From the NCBI GenBank assembly GCA_029204225.1, contig CM055094.1, positions 31,553,427 to 31,617,426 on the forward strand: 64,000 nucleotides of DNA. The letters are read 5' to 3'. Source of the DNA: Diphasiastrum complanatum (lineage: Eukaryota > Streptophyta > Lycopodiopsida > Lycopodiales > Lycopodiaceae). Positions 46,085-56,100 of this stretch are shown piece after piece; position 1 is the first letter of the stretch; each line of letters begins with the position of its first letter. The notes below the pieces were generated by a model. That model saw only the letters and a list, made by a program, of their open reading frames with translations. It was not told the origin of the DNA and ran no database searches. Made by a program: the position numbers and the translations under genes.

Positions 46085-46990
46085 TTGTTTCTCTACAGCT
46101 AGGGCGTGAAGTGCTAGGAAGCGGGTCTCATTGAGTTGGAGAAGATTTTGGAGTCTCCTCTTGGTAGATTCCTATGTATTGAGTCATTCGGTGATGGCAA
46201 CTCTTAGACTCGAAACGACAAATTCAGCAAGCATTACGGCTTCTTGTCCATACACCATTTGAAATGGAGTCTGTCCAGTGCTCACCTTAAACTGGTTCTG
46301 AATGCCCATAAAGTTATGTGAAGTTTGTGATGATACCATAGAGATTCTTGTTCGATGATTTTGCTTATCTGTTGTAGCATGGGTAATAGGGTGTGCTCTT
46401 CTGGTGGAAAACTAGGTAAGAGGACAACAAGTGAGTAATAGTTTCATTTAGAAAATGTGTTCCATGATCACTCACAAGTTCTAGTGGGCACCCAAAATGT
46501 ACTAAGATATTTTCGTATAGGAATTTAGTAGTGGAGTTGGTGTCAACCTTACTCACTACAACCCATTTGTTCAAGTAGTCGGTGGCTACGATGGGAGCCA
46601 CACACAGTTGACGAATGGGGCCGACATAGTCAATGCCCCATTTCTCAAATGGCATCTAAGCCAAAATAGGTCTTAATAGTAGTCGATCTTTTTTTTTGGG
46701 TTCGATTGAACCATTGGCACATGTCACACCTTTCAACCTGATAGTAAATATCTTTGAACATTGTGGGCCACCACAGACCATGTTGCAGCACTTTTCTATT
46801 GCTAGCTTTGGTAGCAAAATGCCCTCCGCCTGTTCCTTCGTGGGCGATACTTACAACCTGGGCACTTCATGCGGTAGGATGCATCAGCGTATAATTCCAT
46901 CATTGCACATGCGATAAAGATGTCATGCTATCAATTTGAAAGGAAAAAAATTGATAATCAATCTGTGTCATTCTATCTTGTTCATCTAAG
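46085..46990 (-). pseudogene. Ty3/gypsy integrase relic H
   Basis: Minus strand, three parts in order. The zinc-binding domain is degraded (CNDGIIRRCILPHEVP, then KCCNMVCGGPQCSKIF). The core runs 46655-46365: PFEKWGIDYVGPI (first Asp), VATDYLNKWVVVSK, FGCPLELVSDHGTHFLNETI (second Asp). The C-terminal tail (LWYHHKL...LWAFRTSL, out of frame) ends with LQNLLQLNETRFLALHALAVEK at the junction with G. This is the only clear gypsy-type sequence in the window; order and motifs are gypsy, not copia. Confidence 0.85.
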
Positions 46991-47635
46991 AGGGAGGACG
47001 TCCCGACTCTAACCATTGAAAAAACTTTGTAATCCATTAGTTTATTAAAGATAATGGTATGTGGTTCTTCTTCTTTTCTTTCTTTCTTTCCACTTTTCTT
47101 TTTTTGTTTGAAGAGGAGAAAATGGAAGAGAATGGAGATGATAAATCACAAGATTTTTCATTTGAATGCTATTGTGGCCATTTTTTAACCTTCTTTTGTA
47201 GCACTTTCAATCCTCTTTTTCCTCTTGAATAGAGGTGTTTCATCTTCTTGGGACTCTGTACAACTTGTCTTTGAAATACTTTGTCTTCTTAATAAGCAAT
47301 AAAACCCTTTTTAGCACATGATGCCAAAGGAATTATTTGCTCTACATTGTAGTCTAATTTATAACTAATAAAAGAATTGATTGAGTCATGTAAAATGATG
47401 CTTAACTTATTCAATTTTCCATTTGATTACAAGGATTAATCATCTTCATAAGAAGTTCAATTCTCATGATATTGTTTGGCAATAGCTATTTGCAATGAAC
47501 CTTTACCCTGCAACCTACTCTTTAATTAATTGTAGTCTTCTATGCTTTCCCAATTCATTGTCTCATCTACCAACGTTCTCTCTTGAATGCTCATGAATTA
47601 TCAATACTTCCTCCTTGAATACTTACTCTAAAACA
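46991..47635. other. non-coding
   Basis: No supported gene; pyrimidine-rich patches around 47070-47110. Confidence 0.4.
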
Positions 47636-48116
47636 TGTCCCCTCAGTTAGAAATCAGAGTTAATCTGATATACATTTTATGTAAGCTCTAAATGTGATGA
47701 TGTAATTACTATACAGTTTATTTGGTTTACTGTATATGGTTGTGATCGGGACATGGCCCGTTAGGATATATTGATCGGGCACTTATCCCGTAGACGGCTA
47801 CTTGGGTTAGTCGGGTAGCCACACATAGGAAGAATTAGCCTGTACAGAGTTATTTACAGTACTTGCTATACTTGGGGGCATGTCCCAAGTTTGTCGGTCA
47901 AATTTGGCCATATTGGGCCCGACCTTAGTTTGACAGGTGGTAGGCCAATTTTAGGACACCTACTTTTTCATGCAGTTTGTGAATACTCTATATGTATAGT
48001 GTTTCTTTTTAATCTAATAACTTTTGTTGTGCCATCTATGAGAGCTTGTGAGGAGTGGCTATGGTGATTGTGTGATGTGATCTGCATACTGCACTAGATC
48101 CTAACAGAATTTCAAC
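47636..48116 (+). repeat. probable 5' LTR of copia element K
   Basis: Ends just before a primer site. CTATATGTATAG near 47990 is the likely TATA region and resembles that of element D's LTR. The left border is not fixed. Confidence 0.55.
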
Positions 48117-48117
48117 T

Positions 48118-48735
48118 TGGTATCAGTGCGTCAGGGTGTTGCAGGTATGCATGATCTGGTGGAGCAAGATTTAACTCTTACCAGAGTTCTCACTATGTTG
48201 CTGCAAGAAGACAATCAAAGAAATCAGGAGGTTTCATCTACTTCTTCATCTCATGCTCTATATGTCAACAAAGGCTCAAAACGACAGAAGTAGAAAGGCT
48301 CCAGGCAGTCTGCATTGAATCAGAAGCCGACTCAAGATCAAGGACAATAATCAAATCCACAGTCGAAAAAGAAAATGTTTTGCAAGTATTGCAAGCGCAA
48401 TAACCATGAAATCCAGGATTGCAAAATTCTCAAAGCAAAGAACGTAGCCAAGCAACCTAATCAATAAGCAAATACAGTTGCAGCATCTCCCGAAGTCGAC
48501 ATGGACAAAGGTGCATTTATGGTCAAGGCCAAAAGGTATTTTTGGATGATTCTTGATTTTTGGATTCTGGAGCTATCCAACATATTACCAATTATTGTGA
48601 GATCTTCTCCTATATGCCTTACAACTCAAAGAAGTATGTTCATCTTGGTGAGGATAGCACTCACACTATCGAAGGTGAAGGTACTGTAAGATAAAAGTTC
48701 CAACATGATCAAAGTCTTGTATATTTCTAAACTCT
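48118..48735 (+). pseudogene. copia element K: primer site, gag tail and protease start
   Basis: TGGTATCAGTGCGTC (48118-48132) is a mutated initiator-Met primer site. Only the end of gag remains, with the zinc knuckle CKYCKRNNHEIQDC (about 48382-48423). A shifted protease reads DSGAIQHITNYC, then IEGEGTV and VLYISKLSTNLLS. It stops at about 48735, where minus-strand element J begins. Most of gag between the primer site and the knuckle is deleted. The DSGA active site survives but is followed by IQH rather than TSH. Confidence 0.8.
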
Positions 48736-49221
48736 CTACAAATCTGTTATCAGTCCACTATCACTTCTTAAAGCTTTTAACTTGAAAGGAAACTGGTTTT
48801 CTACATAAGCTTTGAAAGTAAGAAAAACATCATAGTCCATGGCTTTTGAAGACAACATATAGATCCAAAAATATCTTGTATAATCATCTAGAAAGGAAAC
48901 AAAGCAATTTGCTCCTCCTTTGCTCTTAGTTGATGAGAAATGAACATCAGATTGCACAAGTTCAAAAGGTTGCTTTGTCTTGATACTTGATCTAGGAAAA
49001 GGCCTTATGTGTGACTTTGCCAGCACACAAGCTTCACCAGGTAGAAGCTCCTTTGACAATGTCTTTGGTAGACCAACAGCTTTTCCTTCTTTGACCATAG
49101 ATTGCATGGCTTTGAAATTGGGATGACCCAATCTCTTGTGCCATAGATCCTCCTGTAGAACTTTGGTCTCATTAGCAATATCTGAAATGTTAGCACTCTC
49201 CCTAGAATCTAGTTTATACAA
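48736..49221 (-). pseudogene. element J pre-integrase and integrase core (truncated)
   Basis: Minus strand: LWHKRLGHPNFKAMQSM, GEACVLAKSHIRP (first Cys of the usual CxxC replaced), FELVQSDVHFSSTKSKGG (first catalytic Asp), FVSFLDDYTRYFWIYML, and LKALRSDSG (second Asp), where it ends against element K. No RT or RNase H. Very close to element E in sequence. Confidence 0.88.
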
Positions 49222-49339
49222 CTTACCAATTCTAGATCCCCTAGCAATAACTTCATTTTCTCTTGAGATTATACGCTTGTAAACTTCTTGACATCCAATC
49301 CACTATCAAACAACTGTCCTACACTAATGAGATTCTTGG

Positions 49340-50485
49340 TCAATCTAGGTACATACTAACATCATGTAAGCAAAAGGATTTTGATGATGATGCATGCAAT
49401 GGAATACTACCTGTCCCTTCAATTCTACACTCTACATCATTAGCAGTATAGATTGATCTTTTTGCACCTAGATATGGCATGAGATTAGTGAAAGGGTTCC
49501 TAGAACTAGACATATGGGAACTAGCCCCACTATCTATCCACCAGACTTCTTCATTCTTAAAAGGAAAAGATGAAAAAGTAAACATCATTAGTGAATCCTC
49601 TCTTTCACTCTCAACACCCTCACACTCATCCTCATTAGTAAGGTTAGATTGCTTAGATTGGTTCTTCTTCTTGAAACAGTGTGATGCATAGTGTCCTTTC
49701 TTGCCACAGAAAAAACACTTGATCTTTGACAGCTTCTTCTTGCCACTGGATGTTGCAGCTTGTGAGGACTGATCCTCACCACCTTCTTTGGCTTTGTCCT
49801 TCTTGAAGTGTTGTTGTCCTTTGCCCTTGCCTCTTGACTTATCTCTGATGAAGAGTTCTTTGTCATCTCCACCATCTTCCAATGAAAGTCTATTGATCCT
49901 CAGCATCTTGTTCTCTTGCCTGGTTTTTTCAGCAATGAGAACACCTTGCAGTGTCTCCAAGGATGGAAGATCCTCGCTGAGAGCATAAATCTGCACAGTA
50001 TTGTCATACTCATCTCTAAGTCCATTTAGGACTACTTGAACAAGTTCAGTGTTCTTAAGAGCATCACCAATACCAACTAACTCTTGATGAAGATCCTTAA
50101 CTCTCATGACATATGATGAGGCACTCTCATCTACTCTCTGATAACTTAGAAATATTTGGTTTCTAAGTGTAAGCAATCTAGAAGTATTTTTTATTTCATA
50201 GATTGTTTTTAGAGTATCCCAAGCTTCCTTGGCAGTGGTGCATGTACTGATCTCTCTTAGCACTTCATTAGTAACATTCATTTTTATAAAATGAAGGGCA
50301 ATTCTGGTTCTTTTGTGGAATGCTGCAGCTTCATTAGGTGCAGTAGGTTCTTCTTCAGCTCCACTCACAACATCCATTACATCCTGTAGAATCAGCAATG
50401 ATTCCATTCTGATCTTCCACATTGCATAATTGGAAGATGTTAATCTCTCACTTTGCTCTAAGAAATGAGAACCAGATGAAGACAT
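49340..50485 (-). CDS. element J gag-protease reading frame, intact over 381 codons
   Basis: Copia gag from an ATG at 50485: SERLTSSNYAMWKIRMESLL, TAKEAWDTLKTIYEIKNTSR, zinc knuckle C257-x2-C260-x4-H265-x4-C270 (CFFCGKKGHYASHC). It runs without a break into protease WWIDSGASSHMS (catalytic D318) and YTANDVECRIEGTGS. A stop follows soon after FCLHDVSMYLD, so the protease C-terminus and the link to integrase are broken. It is the best-preserved gag-protease of the A/B/E/J clade here and shows what element B lacks. J has no LTR or primer site in place and is truncated at both ends. Confidence 0.9.
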   Translation of the reverse strand: MSSSGSHFLEQSERLTSSNYAMWKIRMESLLILQDVMDVVSGAEEEPTAPNEAAAFHKRTRIALHFIKMNVTNEVLREISTCTTAKEAWDTLKTIYEIKNTSRLLTLRNQIFLSYQRVDESASSYVMRVKDLHQELVGIGDALKNTELVQVVLNGLRDEYDNTVQIYALSEDLPSLETLQGVLIAEKTRQENKMLRINRLSLEDGGDDKELFIRDKSRGKGKGQQHFKKDKAKEGGEDQSSQAATSSGKKKLSKIKCFFCGKKGHYASHCFKKKNQSKQSNLTNEDECEGVESEREDSLMMFTFSSFPFKNEEVWWIDSGASSHMSSSRNPFTNLMPYLGAKRSIYTANDVECRIEGTGSIPLHASSSKSFCLHDVSMYLD

Positions 50486-51003
50486 CTTCTTGGTGAGAAA
50501 TTCTAGTAATGATAAAAAAATGGAGTTGAAAGGATGTTGTTTGCTATCTCAATCTAGGATCTAACACAGATGTTGATTCACCCTATAAATTCTAGCAACA
50601 GATGTGAGAACAAATTCTCGATACAGAAAATCAATTTATCTTGAATTTGGATCTTGCTTCGGTCACAAAAGAAGAAGCACATGCAAGCAAGAAGTCTATT
50701 TCTCCCACGAGTTTCAAAGTATTGATAAACTCTCTAGGAACTTACTTTCAACTCAAACACAGTAATATGTGTGAAATGAAAAGTCTAAGACCTCAGAACA
50801 CTCACTTCTATCCAATTCTACTTCTAAAAACAAATCAGATTGATTTAGAAACAAGAGCAACACATTCTACTCTTCAATACCTATCCAACAAGCTATAGAA
50901 CATCAAATTTGTTGATCATTCTTTAAGAAGTAGCACTCATTAATGAGGGCTGATTTCACACGTGTGAGCTCTCTATCCAACAAATTGCATTTCTAAGCTT
51001 GAA
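50486..51003 (-). other. element J leader (truncated)
   Basis: Non-coding sequence upstream of J gag, with TTTCACACGTGTGAG near 50955. No primer site is seen before the junction at about 51004. Confidence 0.55.
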
Positions 51004-51232
51004 TACTTTACTCTCTGTAAATAGGCCGTACAGGTACTGTCCTCCACATGTGTGATGTCGCTCATCCAAGTTTTTAATCATTTGATCCATTGCTCTTGCT
51101 TAAATCATAGTGTAAAGCATCTAGATCAAGATATAACACCTAGAACTTGATAGATCTTTGGATTAAGCAATCAATAACTCTTAATGATTGATAAGTACAT
51201 TCATAATTGTCCTTTTTCTCTGAAAATTGACA
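51004..51232 (+). repeat. A-family LTR fragment (3' end)
   Basis: Follows the last ~230 bp of element A's LTR from TACTTTACTCTCTGTAAA to the end AAAATTGACA, with scattered mismatches. No primer site follows, so it is not part of a functional 5' end. Confidence 0.9.
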
Positions 51233-51328
51233 TGACATAGTCATATTGGATCTCAATGTGCTTACTCCTAGAGTGAAATCTAGGGTTGGTCGATAAGGCA
51301 ATTGCACTTTGATCATCACAGAATTTTG
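51233..51328 (-). pseudogene. copia RNase H scrap of the G type
   Basis: Closely matches element G at about 38910-38995 (CCTAGAGTGAAATCTAGGGT), which encodes NPRFHSRNKHIEI on the minus strand. About 95 bp survive between the A-family LTR piece and element F. Confidence 0.8.
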
Positions 51329-52045
51329 AAGATTATTAAAATATTATCTTCCTATCTCAAGTTTGGGGCCATGTCCATGGTGATTTCCACTAAAATTCAT
51401 GTTGTACATAGAGGAGTGTGAATTGAACACATATCCTTCTCGTGTAGCTCGGATTTGAGTTAGATAGGTTCAATTATGATGACATGCAGATGTTTAGATA
51501 GCATGCAAAGTCTTACTGTATGCATGCAAGCCACATGTAATCAGTGCATGCAACATGCAAAATAGTTTCAGTGATCTACACATGTCTAGGCAGTTTTATG
51601 AGTTGACATGCAGCACATGCAACATACATGCATGCAGTTACACATGTGGATCCATGGTAGGTAAATTAGTTCAGTTAAGTGGACTTTCCATGCAACTCCA
51701 CTGTAGGAATTCGAGTCTCTCTCATGTAGGAAAAGCTGGGCATGTTTTGCCACATTGGTGATTTTTGGTGTTTTGGACTCTTTATCTCTACTCGAGTTTT
51801 CTATGCTTGATTTTCTCTCTCTACCCGAGAGCAGCCTCTTTTTCCCATACTAAATACTTAGGGTTAATTCCTGACATTCATTTCTCATAGTGAAGAGTTA
51901 GATTTTTTCATCTGGTGTATGCCATTGTGCTCTTGCCTTAGATTTTTCAAGCATACTGTTTTTTGATCAATCTTGTGCAATCACAACACCTTAGTAAGAT
52001 CCTGTAGGGAGTGTGGTGAAGTTCACACGTGCTAAAAACTTTACA
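51329..52045 (+). repeat. element F 5' LTR
   Basis: About 717 bp from TGAAGATTATT to AAAACTTTACA, followed by a primer site. It contains a dense group of CATGCA/TGCATG (RY-type) motifs at 51480-51640 and TTCACACGTGC near the end. The left border is inferred from TG and the end of the G-type match. Confidence 0.7.
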
Positions 52046-55000
52046 TGGTATCAGAGCTTCATGCTTTGAAGAGGTGAGGGTGTATACATCAGATCATCAA
52101 TGTTTTTGGAGAGGGATTCAAACTCGCTGAGAAACAAGCAATCTGTGGATCATAAGTGGATCAAATCAAGGCTGATCTGATCCACCGGAGCTCTGCGGAT
52201 GGCTAGAGACAGCAAAGTTCCTTCGATCGGAGCTTCAAGGAAGACCAGAACGATCGTCGTAGGTGGATTCTGGGGAGAATTCACAAAGAAACTTGCAGTT
52301 TCAATGGTTTCAGGGAAATCATCGATGTTGGCTACGTTATTCACTGTGTGGACAGCCGTTTGGCGCAACGGTATGCAAAGAGTAGTGACAAAGAGAGCCA
52401 TAGAAATTTACAGGGTCAGATTTGGTGAGACTGAGAAATTGAGAAATTTTCCAATTCTATGAGCTATATGCGAATTTCTCAGGGAAGCAGATTGTTTGCA
52501 GTCAATTGGATACCAAACGAGGATTGGAAATTGCATCAGATGCCTTGAGGTAGGGCAGCCCCTGTGAGGCAGGCAGCTGCAAGAAAAATCTCAGTAAAAG
52601 ACTGAGAAATGCCCAAGAAATCTCTCTCACACAAGGCTAGGGTTTACAGTTGAAAAATCAGTGGTCTTTAGTTGTGGTTGGTATATTTCAGACCTGTAAA
52701 AGACTGATAGTGGGCGCCCTAGTGTTGCCAAGATGATCTCCAGTGGCCATGGATAGTTGTGGAGAGGCAAGGGAACTGGATCAGATCCAAGGAGGGTGGC
52801 CAAAACCCTAGCTATGGTGATGGTGAAGAAAGAAAGCAAAGAGAGAGAGGAGGAGCTTGGACAAGAGCTCGCGCGCGGTGAGATGGGCTAGGCGCGTAGC
52901 GCTTTAGAGGGTCCAGCGGCTGTAGGAGGTGGATTCAGTGCACAGGATCAAGAAGATCAAACCTGAGGCAGGTTGACGGTGGAGATTGGCCATGAGAAAT
53001 CAATCGTGGGCCGTCAGATCAATGCCAAGCCATGGGATGGGCCTGATGTAGGTTGAAGGGGTCCGAAGGGCCATTGGGCCTTTAATTTCTTTAAGAATCT
53101 TCATTTTGAAATGGAGATTGGACCCGAAGGGCATGAAAATGCATTTCTTCATTGAGAAACTTCTGAATGAAGTTCCAGTTCATTTTTTGCAAGGCAATCT
53201 TTGGAGAGGGCTATCTTTGGCTAGAAGGAACCTTTTTTGGCCATCCTTGGGCCAAAATGACCCCTGAAATTGGCTGCTCAGAGCCAGCAGACAGAGCAAC
53301 GTCATAGAGTAGGGAGAAAGGCATCTTGGGGAGTTTTCATCACCATTCTATTGAGCAGAGTGTGGGTGACCTAGTGATGGGCTACATTTGCTATTTGGGT
53401 ACCGTAGGGCCAGATTTGGGGCAATTTTTGGCCGGTGAAACCTGCTACAGGGCGGTACATTGAGGCATAATCACTTTGAAATTATTATTACTTACTCTTG
53501 ACATGGTAACAGGGTGTTTAGAAGTGGTAAATGCAGTATGGGAGCGAATGATAGTGGAATTGTGTGGAGAAAGCTAGTATTGGCGACAGAAGTGCAGTTT
53601 GGCGGCGTGACTACTCATCATTGGCGACAATTTTGAGAGGGCAAGCAATCAAAGTGAGAGGTAGGCATGGTATGCCGGTTATAGGTGAAAAATTCTTGTG
53701 ATTAGGGTCAACTTTTGGGGTTCGAATCAACTAGCGTCAAGTGGCATTTTGGGGGAACGCTCTCACATGTATGATCGACAGTGGCATTGTCGAGTCAAGT
53801 AATAGCTGCATTGACACACGCATCTGTAGCTTGGAAATTTTTTGTTCAGAGGGAAATATGGGCTAGCTTGGAGGTACACACATTTTGGCGGTCACAGGTG
53901 ATGGAAGTGCGAGGTGGTGCCAATTGAAAGCCATTGGGCAAGATAGCAGACCTGCATTGGACGAGCTATGTGTGAGACACATAGAGAATGAAGAACGGGT
54001 CAATAATCACACTTTGGATGCTCTTGGCGAGTGGTGAGCATGATGATTTTGCGGTTTTGTAGTCAGTAAGTCAATTTTGATCAAGCCATTGTAGTTGTGG
54101 AGCAGTGTATCAGGTTTGTCATCGAGGAGATACACTTCAACTGCCAGTTTGGGCAAGTCAAGTCAATTTGCCATATCAAGATTGCATCAGGGATGCATAG
54201 TCCAATGATGACAGGGTGTAGATCGATTGGTTTGGGCCATGGAAGATCTCACAGGTTCACTTGGAGGGATATTGGCATGCATAATCATGTGAGGAACTTG
54301 ATGGTGGCTTTGGAGTTCACATCTCAGTGTATTCTTAGGGAGTGGTTTGGAACCATTCATAGGAGGAGCTAGCTTGGGGGAATACAGGTGGGCACTACAG
54401 GGTAGATGCTCAGATCTTTGTGATCGGGGATGGCATTGAAATACCTGGTAGGGATAGCACTGCAGGATGACATGGGATGATCATCAGGGGGCAGCTATTT
54501 CATATTGGACTTGAGTCTTTGGATTGAACAGGACTTACAGGTGGGATTCATGATGGAATCAGGAAGCTGCAAATGAAAATGGACAAAGCGTGAAGCTTTG
54601 AGAGCTAGCTCTAGGTTGGAGAGCTGATGGAGATCGCACGGGGTGTGATCTGAGAGCAAATACTATGATGGGTGTTTTGCTAGCGATCTACTAGAGGGGA
54701 CACTGATGGTGAGGACTTCATGGTGTGCTCATTTGGGAGTACAGGTTGGCATTACAGCAGGGGGCTAGTCATTGGACATTGGCATCGATGGGGAGACATC
54801 TACCATCATGGGTGTGGATAAGCTACCTATAGCTTTCATGTAGTTGGCTATATTTGCAGGAGTCTAGGCTTGGCACAGGTGTTGGAATTTCCATGGTGCA
54901 GATTCTCAGGTGGTGAGATCACGGATAAGCCTAGAGGAAGTCACTCAAAACCATATACCTCAGTATGATCAGGGAGACAACAGTCTCGGGATCCCGTGAG

Positions 55001-56100
55001 TGACAACTTAGGGATATGCTTGTGGTGGCATGGTGTCGGGTGGCACATAACCAGGGAGAGCGAGTAGATGCTAGGAGCTAGGTGGAGCAAGTGATGCTTT
55101 GGAGTTCGGCTTGTCTAGCAGGATGGTGACCAGGATTGGAGACATCAGGTGAGCATAGTATGTGGATGACGAGTCCATTGGGGTGGCACTCAGGGAGATG
55201 CTACAGTTGCTTAGGTATGATATGTCATTGTATGGACGATGTTCTTCCGCTGGTGCATCATGTGATGACCTAGGGATGGGTCATGCCTACTTGGAGGTAG
55301 GTAGCATGGAGTGTACCTGGGGTAGTACATATCCTAAGGGCATGGAGTGCATTACGGGGTGATGTGGATTCAGCATGCCCATGATTGTGAGCTGACATGG
55401 ATGGAGATGGTTGCTTAGGGAGTGACAACTGATACTTTGGCGAGTGATCAGGTGAGCTGCATGGTTATATGCATAGTTATCTCCAGGTTGGCGTCACATG
55501 TTGTGTCTATCCATCATCTTTTGGTAAGCAGGATGCAGCTTTTGATTAGATCCAGTTGGATTCTAGTTGCACTACAGGTGGATAGATTCTTGGGGAGCTA
55601 TCAGTGGATAATGGATACTTGGTGATCAGATGGTACAAGGTATAGGGTTTTGGAGCTATCCTACCTAATATGCTATGGATCGTGGGTGAGTTATTCATCA
55701 CGATAGTGGATCTATTTTGCATTTGCTTTGGCTTGGACGCTATGATGGATGTTGTGGGGAGATAGGCTCCTTGATGGGAGGCCTATATACTGGTCAAATC
55801 AAAGTTGGCAACATCAAGCATGGAAAGTTGAACCTACATGGGATGTAGAACAGACAGATCATCATCAGTATCTCTGGGAGGTGGGCGAGCTATTCAGGTA
55901 TAGCCTATGGTGAGGTTTGTGTACATTCATTCATTGAGTCCTTGGTAGACTCTTGTGCTTGGAGCATGGAGAATGGATGGGTATCAGCTTTCAGGGCTTA
56001 TTGGATAGGATGTCAGGGCAAAGCGGCTTGAAGCATAGCTTTGTTTGGGAGATACATCAGAGATGAGGCTTGGAGCACTCATCCCCTCATGAATTATGCT
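52046..56100 (+). mobile_element. element F interior: primer site and long non-coding region (LARD-like)
   Basis: TGGTATCAGAGCTT at 52046. The following ~4 kb has no frame longer than about 90 codons and no retroelement domain on either strand. It is G-rich and TGG/GGA-rich from about 52700. A second copy of part of it lies at 36480-37463, showing that this is a repeat family. Known large retrotransposon derivatives (LARDs) have this shape: LTR, primer site, long non-coding interior. The 3' LTR was not found, so the right edge (about 56100, where the composition turns AT-rich) is approximate. Confidence 0.65.

Noticed and set aside
46696-46917. Plus-strand frame of 73 codons
   Set aside because: It is antisense to the zinc-binding part of the gypsy integrase relic H, which has clear motifs on the minus strand.
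54097-55625. Several 60-90 codon frames inside element F
   Set aside because: Short, without domains, and not preserved in the second F-family copy; treated as chance frames in a non-coding interior.
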